A DNA stretch of 64,000 bases from Herpetosiphon llansteffanensis (GTDB taxonomy: Bacteria > Chloroflexota > Chloroflexia > Chloroflexales > Herpetosiphonaceae), in assembly GCF_003205875.1 (NCBI RefSeq), contig NZ_PUBZ01000094.1:1-64000 (forward strand). Direction: 5' to 3'. Of the stretch, positions 1 through 9,523 are shown one piece after another. Both the position numbers and the translations under genes were made by a program. Below the pieces are notes generated by a model that was given only the letters and a program-made list of their open reading frames with translations, searched no databases and was not told the origin of the DNA. Position 1 is the first letter of the stretch, and each line of letters opens with the position of its first letter.

Positions 1-257
1 GGGTGGGGATCGGTTGTTGGGGGCTGGGGGTCGGGAAAAGTCAGAAAGCAAAAGCCGCACTGGTTCATTGAGTTGGCAACCGGCATATTCCCACACCACA
101 ACCCCATCGAAGGGTCGGTTTTCGCTGTCCACCACCCATCCGCAGGTTCATCAATGGATGCGGTTTGGTCGCGGATTGCCATTGAGGGGGTGCAGGGGGA
201 TTAAAGCCCCCTGCGTTTCCCGCTGGCGGGACGGAAGGGTGGAAAAAATGAGCTTAA
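1..257. other. Intergenic region with repeat words and a GC-rich hairpin
   Basis: No gene is supported here. Bases 4-30 match words seen again near 27636 and 42275 (TGGGGATCGG followed by TTGTTGGGG or a close variant). A perfect hairpin lies at 192-214, with 8-bp arms GCAGGGGG/CCCCCTGC and a 7-base loop. It sits downstream of the minus-strand spoVR stop but lacks a T-run on that strand, so it may be an end-protecting structure rather than a classical terminator. The short open frame at 14-340 has no gene-like features. Confidence 0.5.
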
Positions 258-1760
258 TTAATCAATGCGGCGTTCGCTATATTCCTTGCCATCGAAGGTC
301 AATAAGCGTTTTTTATCCTCAAGCACCGTTTCAAGGTTGACTGGTCGCGTCCAGATCGTTTGAATATGTTTGAGCGTGTCGCGAGCATAATCCAAGCGCA
401 AATCGTTGCCTTCATGGCGATGGCGCAGATACAATTCGCCGCGATTGTTGTAGTTGGCATCCTCAACGTAGATATAGGGCTGGCCAAAGTTGGTCAGGCC
501 GCTGAGCAACTGCGATTTGATCGCGCCAAAATCGCGATTAACAATCTCATACAAATCGCTATCGTTATTGTGCTTGAAGGTAAATAGCTTGTTCTCGACG
601 CAAAATTCGGGCGTAAGAAACTCGTCGAGAAAGGTAATATCGTTGTGGAAACGCCGCACTTCAAAGACTTTTTCCATACCTTTGCCAAGCTTCAGATCCC
701 ATTCACGCTTTTCGCGCATATCGTCGCATTGCTCCCAATCTTTGCCAAAGCGCCCGCGATTCCAGCGATCTTCGATGTCGCGCAGCAACAGCAAACCCAA
801 GCGATACGGATTTAAGCGCCCAGGATGGGCCGCCACAATCCCCGCGTGATGATCGGCAAAATCGACGATTTCCGAGGTTTCGGCGGCGTGCGTGGTCATA
901 ATGCGGCTATGCCAAAAGCTCGCCCAACCTTCGTTGATAATTTTGGTCATGCCTTGTGGGGCAAAATAATAGGCTTCGTCGCGCACAATTTCCAGAATAT
1001 TATGCTGCCAACGCTCAAGCGGCGCATAATTCATTAGGAATAACAGCACATCTTTCTGCGGGTTTTCGGGGAATTTACGCATTTTTTGCTGTTCTTCTAA
1101 TAATTTTTCGCGTTGCTGGCGTAGAAATTCTGGTGGATTAATAAAATCCTTCATATATGCACGTTCGAATGGCAAACCTTCGGCTACTTCAATATCGTCA
1201 TCTTCAACGATTGGCTGGCTGGTTTGGGCTTCAGGGCGATTAATGTACGGTGAGTGATAATCGATCAGGTTTTCAATTGATAAACAGGTATCAATAAATG
1301 CTTCGACAGCTTCGTAGCCATAACGATCGATATAGCGTTGTACTCGCCCTGCATGATTTGCCATAACATCGAGCATTTTACGGTTGGTTGGAGCAAACCA
1401 CATATTGTTCTTGAAGAAATCGGCATGGCCTGCAACGTGCGCCATTACCGTTTTCTGATCAACAATCATATTGCCTTCGAGCAAATAGGCATACACTGGA
1501 TTAGTATTAATCACCATTTCATAAATGATGCTTAATCCATAGACATGGCCCTTGATTAATTGATCATATTCCATTCCGAAGCGCCAATGCGGGTAGCGTC
1601 GGGGAAAACCACCCATGGCAGCAACTTCATACAACGTATTATAATCAAGGATTTGGTAGACAATTGGGTAGTAATCGAGGCCATAACGCTTGGCATGACC
1701 ATCTATTTGCTCCCATGCTTTTTGAAGATTAAGCGGTAAATCGTTGTTGCTGAGTGGCAT
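258..1760 (-). CDS. spoVR: SpoVR family protein
   Basis: This 500-residue protein matches the SpoVR/YcgB family over its full length. Family-like stretches include EQIDGHAKRYGLDYYP near the N-terminus, then FPRRYPHWRFGMEYDQL, and MAHVAGHADFFKNN around residue 110. SpoVR proteins are linked to spore cortex formation in Bacillus, and to stress or nitrogen-starvation responses in non-sporulating bacteria. Their biochemical activity is not settled. The ATG is preceded by AGAGAGG. It lies downstream of prkA and yeaH on the same strand, the usual yeaG-yeaH-ycgB order, but here about 630 bp separate it from yeaH and another gene intervenes. Family assignment is secure; function in this organism is inferred. 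Confidence 0.93.
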   Translation of the reverse strand: MPLSNNDLPLNLQKAWEQIDGHAKRYGLDYYPIVYQILDYNTLYEVAAMGGFPRRYPHWRFGMEYDQLIKGHVYGLSIIYEMVINTNPVYAYLLEGNMIVDQKTVMAHVAGHADFFKNNMWFAPTNRKMLDVMANHAGRVQRYIDRYGYEAVEAFIDTCLSIENLIDYHSPYINRPEAQTSQPIVEDDDIEVAEGLPFERAYMKDFINPPEFLRQQREKLLEEQQKMRKFPENPQKDVLLFLMNYAPLERWQHNILEIVRDEAYYFAPQGMTKIINEGWASFWHSRIMTTHAAETSEIVDFADHHAGIVAAHPGRLNPYRLGLLLLRDIEDRWNRGRFGKDWEQCDDMREKREWDLKLGKGMEKVFEVRRFHNDITFLDEFLTPEFCVENKLFTFKHNNDSDLYEIVNRDFGAIKSQLLSGLTNFGQPYIYVEDANYNNRGELYLRHRHEGNDLRLDYARDTLKHIQTIWTRPVNLETVLEDKKRLLTFDGKEYSERRID

Positions 1761-1776
1761 AGAAACCTCTCTTTGG

Positions 1777-1808
1777 AAGGATGAAATATGAGGGATGAAG
1801 GATGAAAA
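1777..1808. repeat. GGATGAA-type heptamer array
   Basis: Imperfect tandem copies of GGATGAA/GGGATGA just upstream of spoVR. The same words in inverted orientation lie at 2360-2386, so the two arrays bracket the four-helix-bundle gene. Confidence 0.7.
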
Positions 1809-1871
1809 TATTCAACAAAGGATTAAAGATCAACGATGAATAGATTCATGCTACAATCGTTCATAATATCT

Positions 1872-2285
1872 TCACGATGATTCTTTTTGGTCATCGAACT
1901 CATATATTGTAGCTGGTTCTTTAAGTTGTAAGCGTTTCTTCTTAACGATGGTTGTAAAAATAGCAATTAATTGTGATGTCTCATCACGTAAAGGATTAAT
2001 AACGATCGCTGTTTGAAAATCGGCCAAAAGTAATAATTCTAGCCAATAATCAGTTTCTTCTAATTCCTGTAAGCAGATCCCAAGTTTTGCAATAAACTCG
2101 TTATCTGATCGTGAACGATGGGCTTCACGATAATTAGCCCCAACTGATGTGCCTGACCGAAGAAGTTGTTTACCTAAGATTGTTGCTTCTGCCCGATTTG
2201 GTAGTGAGCCATAACATTGAATAATTTGGAGTGCAAAACGAGTTGTACGTTGGCGTAAATCATCACGACCAACATCCTTTTGCAT
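1872..2285 (-). CDS. Four-helix-bundle protein (23S rRNA intervening-sequence type)
   Basis: A 137-residue, largely helical protein. It has the LGKQLLRSGTSVGANYREA segment (residues about 37-55) and an E-T-D-Y-W-L-E-L-L-L segment near residue 80, both typical of the four-helix-bundle family first seen as ORFs inside 23S rRNA intervening sequences and related to the Avd accessory protein of diversity-generating retroelements. No enzymatic role is known. A good Shine-Dalgarno GGAGG precedes the ATG. The gene splits yeaH from spoVR and is bracketed by inverted heptamer arrays and a long hairpin at 2311-2358, which suggests a cassette insertion. No reverse transcriptase or variable repeat is seen nearby. 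Confidence 0.85.
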   Translation of the reverse strand: MQKDVGRDDLRQRTTRFALQIIQCYGSLPNRAEATILGKQLLRSGTSVGANYREAHRSRSDNEFIAKLGICLQELEETDYWLELLLLADFQTAIVINPLRDETSQLIAIFTTIVKKKRLQLKEPATIYEFDDQKESS

Positions 2286-2310
2286 GTTAAGTCCTCCGAA
2301 ATTAAGTAGA

Positions 2311-2358
2311 ATGCTAGCTAAATTAGAAATTTGGATTAATTTCAGATTTAGCTAGCAT
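2311..2358. repeat. Long imperfect inverted repeat (hairpin)
   Basis: Arms 2311-2331 and 2338-2358 (21 bp each, about 19 matching) are separated by a 6-base loop. The outer 13 bases, ATGCTAGCTAAAT, pair perfectly. It lies 26 bp upstream of the four-helix-bundle start and downstream of the yeaH stop. No T-run follows on either strand, so it is not a typical intrinsic terminator. Confidence 0.75.
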
Positions 2359-2359
2359 G

Positions 2360-2386
2360 TTCATCCTTCATCCCTCATCCTTCATA
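2360..2386. repeat. TTCATCC-type heptamer array
   Basis: Tandem TTCATCC/CTCATCC words between yeaH and the hairpin at 2311-2358. They are the reverse complement of the array at 1777-1808. Confidence 0.7.
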
Positions 2387-2390
2387 CTTA

Positions 2391-3494
2391 CTATTTTCCT
2401 TTGCCTAAAAAGGCCTTGATTGCATTGTAAATATCGTCGCGGTCAGCAATTTCTGAAACGACCATGGTTTCGTTGGCACGAAAATTTTCGTTCAGATCAT
2501 GAGCAAAACGCCCTGATCCATACAACGAACGCACTTGACCATAACAAAAAAGGTTAACCTTGGGCAAAATCTGGTTACGCAGTATTTCAACACACTCGCG
2601 TGTGTCGCCGCCGCCCCAGTTATCGCCATCGGAAAAATGGAACGGGTAAATATTCCATTCGTCGGGTGAATAATGCTCATCGATTAACTTGAGCACCAAG
2701 CGGTAGGCCGAGGAAATTTTGGTTCCACCGCCTTCGCGAATCCGATAGAAAACGTCTTGGGTTACTTCTTTGGCTGCTGCGTCGTGCACGATGTAGCGCA
2801 TTTCAAGATGCTTGTATTGGGAACGCAGCCAGGTTTCAATCCAAAATGCAGTTACCCGCACCAGCTCTTTCTGCTCCTGACCCATCGAGCCAGAAACATC
2901 CATGCTGTAGATAATCACGGCGTTGCTTTCGGGCATTTCGGTGGTTTTCCAAGTTCGAAAGCGCATGTCATCGCGAATCGGTACCACCACCGGATCATCG
3001 GGATCGTACTGGCCAGAGGCGACTTGGCGTTTCAGCGCTTCGCGGAAGGAGCGTTTGAAGTGGCGCAGCGAATTTGGCCCAACTTTGGTAATGCCCGAAT
3101 ATTTATCCTTTTGCGAGATAATATTCTTGCTACCTTTGGGCTGAATATTGGGCAGTTGGAGTTCTTCACCCAACAATTGAGCCAGTTCGTCGATCGTCAT
3201 CTCGACATCAAGCGAATGCTGGCCCGAATCTTCGCCTGCCTCGCCTGCGCCTGGCTGCGAGCCATCGCCGCGCCCGATTGGATCGCCGTTCTCGCCCTCG
3301 CCTTGGCCAACGCCGCCTTGATTTTTGCCAAAGCGAAAGCGCGGTAAATCGATTGATGGCACAGGAATGGAGACCAAGCGTTTGCCTTGGCGACCAATCA
3401 TCTCGCCATGAGAAATATATTTGCGCAGATCTTTTTTAATTTTGCCCCGCACAATTTGGCGGAAGCGATTAAGATCACGTTCAACTCGTTGCAT
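2391..3494 (-). CDS. yeaH: YeaH/YhbH family VWA-domain protein (DUF444)
   Basis: About 367 residues from the chosen ATG at 3494 ([11 protein letters not shown]), which has GGTGAG just upstream; an in-frame GTG at 3533 would add 13 residues without family similarity. A basic N-terminus is followed by a glycine/glutamate-rich linker and then a von Willebrand A domain with a MIDAS motif ([13 protein letters not shown]). This is the DUF444 family encoded beside the PrkA kinase in many bacteria and co-regulated with it under starvation and stationary phase. The gene starts 80 bp after the prkA stop, consistent with one operon. Molecular function is not established in the family. Confidence 0.92.
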   Translation of the reverse strand: MQRVERDLNRFRQIVRGKIKKDLRKYISHGEMIGRQGKRLVSIPVPSIDLPRFRFGKNQGGVGQGEGENGDPIGRGDGSQPGAGEAGEDSGQHSLDVEMTIDELAQLLGEELQLPNIQPKGSKNIISQKDKYSGITKVGPNSLRHFKRSFREALKRQVASGQYDPDDPVVVPIRDDMRFRTWKTTEMPESNAVIIYSMDVSGSMGQEQKELVRVTAFWIETWLRSQYKHLEMRYIVHDAAAKEVTQDVFYRIREGGGTKISSAYRLVLKLIDEHYSPDEWNIYPFHFSDGDNWGGGDTRECVEILRNQILPKVNLFCYGQVRSLYGSGRFAHDLNENFRANETMVVSEIADRDDIYNAIKAFLGKGK

Positions 3495-3574
3495 AGGCTC
3501 ACCGTTGATTGTTAGTGGAAGGAACGCACGCAAGCGAGCGGATGCATCATTGAACCCGCTCGCTTTGTCCGAGC

Positions 3575-6500
3575 CTACTTGCGCTGAGTCGCATCGCCAC
3601 GAGCAAAAATGCTCGCAACATAATTCAGCACATCGGTAGCACTTTGATCGTTATAGCCAAAATCGCGAATTAAGCGGGTTTTGACGACATCGATTTTTTC
3701 TTGCGTATCTTTATCGACAACACTCGAAACCAAACTGGTCAGTTTGATGCTGTCTTTTTGATCTTCAAACAGTTTAAGTTCTAAGGCTCGATGAAGTCGT
3801 TCGTTCGTGCGATAATCAAACGTCTTGCCTTCGATTGCTAATGCTCCGATGTAATTCATAATTTCACGTCGGAAATCATCCTTACGATTATCGGGAATAT
3901 CGATCTTTTCTTCGATCGAGCGCATCAGCCGTTCGTCTGGCTCTTCGTAGGCTCCAGTAAATTTATTGCGTACTTTTTCGCGTTGAGTGTAGGCTTTAAT
4001 ATTGTCGATATAGTTAGCACACAAGCGCTTAATTGCTTCCTCATCGGCAGAAATTGCACGCTGTACCTCATTTTTGACAATATCGGCGTATTCTTCTTTG
4101 ACAATTGCCAAGAGTTCACGATAGCGTTTACGATCTTCTTCATTAGTGATTAATGAATGGGTTTTGAGGCCACTTTCTAGCTCATTCATCACCATAAATG
4201 GATTGATGCCGCCATCACTTTGATAATTAACTAAGGCATTGCTAATTTTATCTTGGATATAGCGTGGTGAGATGCCTTCCATGCCTTCGCGGCGTGATTC
4301 CTTGCGCAATTCTTTGATATTATCCTCAGTGAAGCCAGGCAACGATTTGCCATTGTAAAGCTTCATTTTTTGCAATAAGGTCAAGTTTGCGCGTTTTGGT
4401 TCTTCGAGGCGAGTTAAAATTGCCCACATGGCGGCAACTTCGATCGTATGTGGCGCAATATGCACGCGTACGTTCTCCGAATTGAAATCCTTTTCGTAAA
4501 TTCGAATTTCATCACGCAAGCGCGTAATATAAGGAATATCAATTCGCACAGTACGGTCTTTTAGTGCTTCCATAAACTCATTATTTTCAAGCTTACGGAA
4601 TTCTGGTTCATTGGTGTTGTGACAAACCACGTTGCCTAAACCGCAGACAAAATTATGAATTCCTTCGCATTCAATGTCGTAAACCCATTCATCGACAACT
4701 GGTCGGGCGGTTAAGCGGTTTTCAAAGCGGTTGTGGCGGCCACCACGTTTGCCTGAACCAGAAACGAAGCGTACGCGATACGCAGGAGTGCGATCCTCTC
4801 GTTCAAGCCGATAAACGCTGTAATCGTGGCCAAGCAAGGTTGATAAGGTGCCAACTTGGGTTGCGAGTAATGATGAAAGGGTTTTATATTCGAAGAATGT
4901 ATCGCGATACTCATCGCTACATACTTCACCAACAGCGCGGGCTATTTTGCGTGAGCCATCGGTGCGCATTAATTCTTCAAAGGCATGTTGTTGATAGAGC
5001 TTGGGCAAATTGAATAGGAAATCAGGCAAGCGCTTGAATTCAGAGTGTTCTCCACAATGATATTTAACCAAAGCAGCAATCGCTTGCGAACTCAGGTACA
5101 ACCGCCAGCAATTATCGGTTTTTGCCCCAGCATCGATTGAACCATGGGCCGTTGTGATGTTGGCATACGCCTGCCGCACTCGCTCTAACTCATCACGATC
5201 GTTTTGGCTAATGACAATGCCTCCATTGCGGCCATTGATATGGCCTTCGGTAGCGTACCAAACCATTACTGTGATGAGATCTTTAAGTTCTTGTTGGTCG
5301 TGTTGCGGGTCGTAAATTGCTTTAATTTGGGTTGCATGGCGCGGTAAATTGAGGCGTGCCCAACCTGGTTGGCATGGTTTGGTTAACTTGCCACCATTGG
5401 CAAATCGCACCACATCATCACGAATAAAGCCATCGATATTTTGAATCACATCAATTGGCTGCCATTGGGCCTCGGGCTTAATCCAACTATCATCAAGCCA
5501 GCGCACTGCGGCTAACTCCAGCCCTTCTTCAGGAAAGAAGGTTTGGCCTGAGCGTGAATAGATCGAATGATTAGGCGTGGTTTCAACAACCCCCCACTTT
5601 TGCGAAGTTGTAAGCATATTGCCGCTAAATCGATGGCGGAAAATTGTTTTAACTGGAGTCCAAGTTGTAGATGCACGATTGAAATCAAATGCAAGCACTT
5701 CAAGACCGCTACTATCGGCGTTAAATCGAGCGCAAAGCTGTTCTAGCGTTGTCCAGCCAGGCACGCCGTTGTAGCGATAAGGAATCGGGGTATTACCAGC
5801 TACACTATGACCAACGATAACTTCATCGATATGGGTTTGCGCGAATTTCTTGGATTTGATGCGATGTTCTTGGGAAGCACCAAGCAAATCGTATAAAAAT
5901 GCTGTGTCGAGCTTAAGCATTTCAACAAATTCAATAATGCCACGATTAGCAATATTAAATTCACCATCGAAGCTAAAAGCGCGTGGATCGCTATCAGAAC
6001 CATAGATTGCAATCTTACGATAATTAATATCGCCAGTTAATTCAGTGCTATCTTGATTCTTTTCATCCTTTGGTTGAAATGTGCCAATGCCAACCCGATC
6101 TTGTTCGGAAAAAACGAAGCGGCGTACACGGACATGGCGCAGTACTTTAGAAAAATCGCCGTTGTAGCGCCGCATCAAATCGCGGAAATTATAGCGGCAC
6201 GAAGGATCAAGGTCGCCAGTAATTGTAATCTGTTCGTCTGGTTCGAGGTTGGCGTTGAATTCCTTTAAAAATGCTTCGCGCATTTCGAGCGGAATCAAGT
6301 GCAAAGGATCTTCGTGCATTGGGCAGGGGTCCCAATCAGCATCCTTCACCTCGCCAGCGTCGAGATCTTCAATATCGCCCAAAAACCAATCGAACGTATA
6401 GAGTGCGCCATGTTCACTGCGCGAATAGCGTTCGAGACCACGTTTTAGGCGGCGGGCGATGGTTGATTTGGCTGAGCCGACTGGTCCATGCAGCAGCAGC

Positions 6501-6844
6501 ACCCGTTTTTCCGTGCCATAGCCATGGGCAGCAGCCTTGAAAAAATTAACCAAGCGCATCAAGGGAATTTCCAAGCCAAAGATGGCATCTTGCTCGTCGA
6601 ATTCGTTGGTGGTAAAGAAGTTATAACGAATTAACTTCTTCTTGGCATCGATGAATTCTTCCAGCCCATACGACATAATCATGTCGTAAATTCGTTGGAA
6701 GGCATTGCGGGTGACTTTTGGATTACTGGTCACAATATCCAAATAATCCTGAAAAGAGCCAACCCAATGGAGATTCTGATAGTTTTGCTGGTCTTGTAAG
6801 GTACTCAGCAAGGACATCAGTTGCGAGCCGGAGGGAGTCGTCAT
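3575..6844 (-). CDS. prkA: PrkA serine protein kinase precursor containing an intein
   Basis: The 1089-residue precursor is a PrkA/YeaG-type AAA+ serine kinase interrupted by about 397 extra residues. The extein (1-346 plus 744-1089, 692 residues) is close to normal PrkA length. It has a P-loop GPVGSAKS at 120-127 and the family segment [21 protein letters not shown], which is split exactly at the insertion. The insertion (residues 347-743) starts with Ser, ends CHN, and is followed by Thr, as expected for a splicing intein. PrkA acts in stress, starvation and sporulation signalling and heads the prkA-yeaH-spoVR module here. The start is supported by GTAGGAGG upstream of ATG. Without splicing, the AAA+ core would be broken. 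Confidence 0.95.
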   Translation of the reverse strand: MTTPSGSQLMSLLSTLQDQQNYQNLHWVGSFQDYLDIVTSNPKVTRNAFQRIYDMIMSYGLEEFIDAKKKLIRYNFFTTNEFDEQDAIFGLEIPLMRLVNFFKAAAHGYGTEKRVLLLHGPVGSAKSTIARRLKRGLERYSRSEHGALYTFDWFLGDIEDLDAGEVKDADWDPCPMHEDPLHLIPLEMREAFLKEFNANLEPDEQITITGDLDPSCRYNFRDLMRRYNGDFSKVLRHVRVRRFVFSEQDRVGIGTFQPKDEKNQDSTELTGDINYRKIAIYGSDSDPRAFSFDGEFNIANRGIIEFVEMLKLDTAFLYDLLGASQEHRIKSKKFAQTHIDEVIVGHSVAGNTPIPYRYNGVPGWTTLEQLCARFNADSSGLEVLAFDFNRASTTWTPVKTIFRHRFSGNMLTTSQKWGVVETTPNHSIYSRSGQTFFPEEGLELAAVRWLDDSWIKPEAQWQPIDVIQNIDGFIRDDVVRFANGGKLTKPCQPGWARLNLPRHATQIKAIYDPQHDQQELKDLITVMVWYATEGHINGRNGGIVISQNDRDELERVRQAYANITTAHGSIDAGAKTDNCWRLYLSSQAIAALVKYHCGEHSEFKRLPDFLFNLPKLYQQHAFEELMRTDGSRKIARAVGEVCSDEYRDTFFEYKTLSSLLATQVGTLSTLLGHDYSVYRLEREDRTPAYRVRFVSGSGKRGGRHNRFENRLTARPVVDEWVYDIECEGIHNFVCGLGNVVCHNTNEPEFRKLENNEFMEALKDRTVRIDIPYITRLRDEIRIYEKDFNSENVRVHIAPHTIEVAAMWAILTRLEEPKRANLTLLQKMKLYNGKSLPGFTEDNIKELRKESRREGMEGISPRYIQDKISNALVNYQSDGGINPFMVMNELESGLKTHSLITNEEDRKRYRELLAIVKEEYADIVKNEVQRAISADEEAIKRLCANYIDNIKAYTQREKVRNKFTGAYEEPDERLMRSIEEKIDIPDNRKDDFRREIMNYIGALAIEGKTFDYRTNERLHRALELKLFEDQKDSIKLTSLVSSVVDKDTQEKIDVVKTRLIRDFGYNDQSATDVLNYVASIFARGDATQRK
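4616..5806 (-). other. Intein with LAGLIDADG homing endonuclease, inside PrkA
   Basis: In-frame insertion of 397 codons, PrkA residues 347-743. Visible splicing blocks are: a Ser1 start ([10 protein letters not shown], block A); TTPNHS with the TxxH pair at 423-426 (block B); [13 protein letters not shown] near 721-733 (block F); and VVCHN ending in His-Asn (block G), with Thr as +1 nucleophile. The middle has two dodecapeptide-like endonuclease motifs, [11 protein letters not shown] (527-537) and [10 protein letters not shown] (622-631), typical of LAGLIDADG enzymes. The second keeps its Asp; the first has Glu in the acidic position. The coding frame is intact, so splicing and possibly homing activity may persist. 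Boundaries come from reading the PrkA family sequence across the joint. Confidence 0.93.
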
Positions 6845-7136
6845 AGTTGGCCTCCTACATCACCGCCACGCGGCGGGAACAGAGCGACGACGGAGGGGTG
6901 GGGTCCGCCGATAGATACCGAGGAACGCACAAAGCCGACTGAAAATGAGCCAACACCAAAGGACGGCGATTGTTCTGGCAGGTTGATGAAATTTGTGAAT
7001 GGTCGCTGCCAGAGGATGGTTAAGAAGAGGATGCGCCGTTGCAACTTCGGCTTTTCAATTATAGCAATCGCAAGATTCAGCGTCAAGAAACAAATGTGCC
7101 GCAAAAGTCCCATCTGCCTTGATCAGCAGAGGTGAT
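6845..7136. other. Intergenic region upstream of prkA
   Basis: No gene is supported. The prkA ribosome binding site lies at its edge. A GC-rich block (about 6860-6910) contains CCGCCACGCGGCGGG, with a short palindrome, and then runs of G. It should hold the prkA promoter, but no clear -35/-10 pair stands out. Confidence 0.35.
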
Positions 7137-7715
7137 TTAGCCGCTCGTTTGCTTGCTGCGCAACGATGCTTGCAAAGCAAGAATCTGCTGATAGAGCGCT
7201 TCAGCATTGGGTATGCCTTCAAAAAAAGTAGCAAATCCACTATTTACGCCAAGAAATAAATATGGGGGTAATGCGCGTTTATTATCGAAGATAATACTTT
7301 GCTGGCCATTGGGCAGGCGATCAAGCATAACTGACTTGAGCCGAGCTAAATCGTAGCTATGTTGATAATCGCGATTCAACCAATGCATGTGAATTAACGC
7401 CCTACGATTGGTAAGCATATAGGTTGTTTGGCGACGCAAAGCGCGACTAAACAAGAATCGACCAAATACCAGGTATCCTCCATGTAAGGAAAATAATCCG
7501 AACATTATTATCGGCAGCGCCGTTGGAAGCTGTTGCCCATGCTCGCCAATAATAAACTTCGTAATTATAAAATAGAGCCAGAATATGCCAATTACCAAAG
7601 GAACTAGATCAATTGGATAAAATTTAAAGCCTTGGACTGGCTGGCCTTGCCAAAGAATCTCTTCGCCAGGCTGGAGTTTTAAGTGCTGATTGTTTGTTGG
7701 AACACGATAACTCAT
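7137..7715 (-). CDS. PH-domain-like membrane protein
   Basis: A 192-residue protein with two hydrophobic segments near residues 32-53 and 62-88. The C-terminal part reads like a bacterial PH-like (bPH) domain: YMLTNRRALI followed by a stretch ending in IIFDN, then predicted beta strands. Such proteins resemble YdbS/YdbT membrane proteins of unknown role. GGAG lies 12 bases before the ATG. It is divergent from the P450 gene and stands alone. Family call is moderate; no function is claimed. Confidence 0.65.
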   Translation of the reverse strand: MSYRVPTNNQHLKLQPGEEILWQGQPVQGFKFYPIDLVPLVIGIFWLYFIITKFIIGEHGQQLPTALPIIMFGLFSLHGGYLVFGRFLFSRALRRQTTYMLTNRRALIHMHWLNRDYQHSYDLARLKSVMLDRLPNGQQSIIFDNKRALPPYLFLGVNSGFATFFEGIPNAEALYQQILALQASLRSKQTSG

Positions 7716-7942
7716 TGTATGTACTCCACATATGTGAAATCGACTCCAATAATACGTTTAACCATTGTTCTGGTTCCAGGCCACTGCACCACATTTCTCT
7801 TAACAATTGTTCATCCAAAGCTGCTTGCTTTTGGCTATGCCGATCGCGTATTATTTATGAACGGAATTCATAAATATCCATTGCGGCGTAAACAACGGAA
7901 TTAAGAAACAACAATACAGCATATTCAGCTTGGAGGTGGTCG

Positions 7943-9322
7943 ATGACGGTTAAAATGTTGCCTGGCCCAAAAGGAACCCGCCTTGGTGGCAGCCGACGCG
8001 ATTTGCAAAAATACGGTCCATTGGGCTTTTTCGAATACTTGGCCAGCTACGGCGATTTTACAACCTGTCGGATGGGGCCGTTTCGTGTCTATCTGGTCAA
8101 TGATCCCAATGGCATTCAAGAACTCTTGGTAACCAATCGCGATAAAGTGCGCAAAAATGCTGGCGATCGCGAGTTGCTTTCGCGCTTTTTGGGCAATGGC
8201 TTGCTCAGCAACGATGGCGCTGATCATCAAAAGCAGCGCAAACTGGTGCAGCCCGCATTTCATATGAAGCGGATTCAGGCCTACGCAGAAACCATGGTTG
8301 AGCACACCGAAGCCATGCTCAAACGCTGGCACGATGGGGCGATTCTCGATATGGATCAGGCCATGATGGAATTGACCCTAACGATTGTGACCAAAACCCT
8401 GTTTAATGCAGACATTAGCGAGCAAGAAGTTCGCCAAGTTAGCCAAGCCTTGGAAGATATTCAAGTCAATTTCACGATTATTTCCGAGCAGGCTGTGCCC
8501 TTGCCGCGCTGGGTGCCAACCCGTGCGAATCGGGCCTTGGAACATGCCAGCAAGCAAATTGACCAAGTGGTGCAGCGCGTTATTCGCGAACGGCGCGCCA
8601 GTGGCGAAGATACTGGCGATCTGTTGTCGATGCTGTTGCTTTCGATCGACGATGGCAATGGCCAAGGCATGAATGACCAACAAGTGCGTGATGAAGTGGT
8701 GACCCTGTTTTTGGCAGGCCACGAAACGACCGCCAACACCTTGACTTGGTGTAGCTATTTGCTCAGCAAGCATCCTGAGGTGCGCCAACGCTTACAAGCA
8801 GAGGTCGACGAGGTGCTGCAAGGCCGCTCGGTAACCTTGCAAGATTTGCAAAAATTGCCCTACACTGAAATGGTGATCAAAGAAGTCTTGCGCATGTATC
8901 CGCCAGCCTATGCCTTGAGCGCCCGCATACCAACCGAAAATATTACGGTGCTTGGCCAAACGATTACCCCACGCCAAGCAGCGATGGTTTCGCCCTATGC
9001 GATGCACCATAATCCACGCTATTGGCCTGAGCCAGAACGCTTCGACCCTGAACGATTCAGCTCGGAGCAAGAACGGGCACGGCATAAATATGCCTATATT
9101 CCGTTTGGCGCTGGCTCGCGGGTGTGTATTGGCAACGTGTTTGCCATGATGGAAGCCCAATTATTGTTGGCAACGATCATGCAGCATTACGATTTCACCC
9201 TTGACCCAACCCAGCGCGTCGAGTATGATCCGCAAATTACGCTTGGGGTGAAGCATGGGCTGCGGGTGCACTTGGCCCAACGGCAGCCAGCAGAGCAAAG
9301 CCTTGAATTTGCAAAAAGTTGA
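7943..9322 (+). CDS. Cytochrome P450
   Basis: A 459-residue P450 haem monooxygenase. Hallmarks visible are the I-helix AGHETTANTL, the K-helix ExxR (KEVLRMYPP), the PERF-type FDPERF, and the haem-binding loop FGAGSRVCIGN with the axial Cys at residue 395. The N-terminal LPGPKG and overall form resemble CYP102/CYP4-like soluble bacterial P450s that hydroxylate fatty acids, terpenes or similar lipids. It has no transmembrane anchor and no fused reductase, so it needs separate redox partners, none of which is adjacent. A strong GGAGGTGG Shine-Dalgarno fixes the ATG. The substrate cannot be told from sequence. Confidence 0.95.
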   Translation: MTVKMLPGPKGTRLGGSRRDLQKYGPLGFFEYLASYGDFTTCRMGPFRVYLVNDPNGIQELLVTNRDKVRKNAGDRELLSRFLGNGLLSNDGADHQKQRKLVQPAFHMKRIQAYAETMVEHTEAMLKRWHDGAILDMDQAMMELTLTIVTKTLFNADISEQEVRQVSQALEDIQVNFTIISEQAVPLPRWVPTRANRALEHASKQIDQVVQRVIRERRASGEDTGDLLSMLLLSIDDGNGQGMNDQQVRDEVVTLFLAGHETTANTLTWCSYLLSKHPEVRQRLQAEVDEVLQGRSVTLQDLQKLPYTEMVIKEVLRMYPPAYALSARIPTENITVLGQTITPRQAAMVSPYAMHHNPRYWPEPERFDPERFSSEQERARHKYAYIPFGAGSRVCIGNVFAMMEAQLLLATIMQHYDFTLDPTQRVEYDPQITLGVKHGLRVHLAQRQPAEQSLEFAKS

Positions 9323-9349
9323 GAGCTATGGTAGTATACGCGGGCGCGT

Positions 9350-9426
9350 GGGCAGTTAGCTCAGTTGGTTAGAGCGCCACGTTGACATCGTGGAGGTCAC
9401 TGGTTCGAGTCCAGTACCGCCCACCA
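9350..9426 (+). tRNA. tRNA-Val (anticodon GAC)
   Basis: The cloverleaf folds by eye: acceptor GGGCAGT/ACCGCCC, D-arm GCTC...GAGC, anticodon stem CCACG/CGTGG with loop TTGACAT (anticodon GAC at 9383-9385), T-arm ACTGG/CCAGT with TTCGAGT, discriminator A and an encoded CCA. The acceptor stem has one A-C mismatch at positions 5-68. An intrinsic terminator follows immediately. Confidence 0.95.
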
Positions 9427-9432
9427 CTCGCA

Positions 9433-9460
9433 ATCGCCCTCAACGAGGGCGATTTTTTTT
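9433..9460 (+). terminator. Intrinsic terminator after tRNA-Val
   Basis: Perfect 8-bp stem ATCGCCCT/AGGGCGAT with a 5-base loop, followed by eight Ts. Confidence 0.93.
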
Positions 9461-9523
9461 GTGTATGGTTTTGCGGTGGTTTGGCCCTTTGAGAGTAGCA
9501 ATAATCTAGCAAGGAGTTCTGGC

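Noticed and set aside
1777-2386. Short repeats considered as a CRISPR array
   Set aside because: Units are 7-9 bp with no unique spacers of constant length and no cas genes nearby.
3575-6844. A second gene inserted into prkA instead of an intein
   Set aside because: The insertion is in frame, without its own start or stop, and has intein ends.
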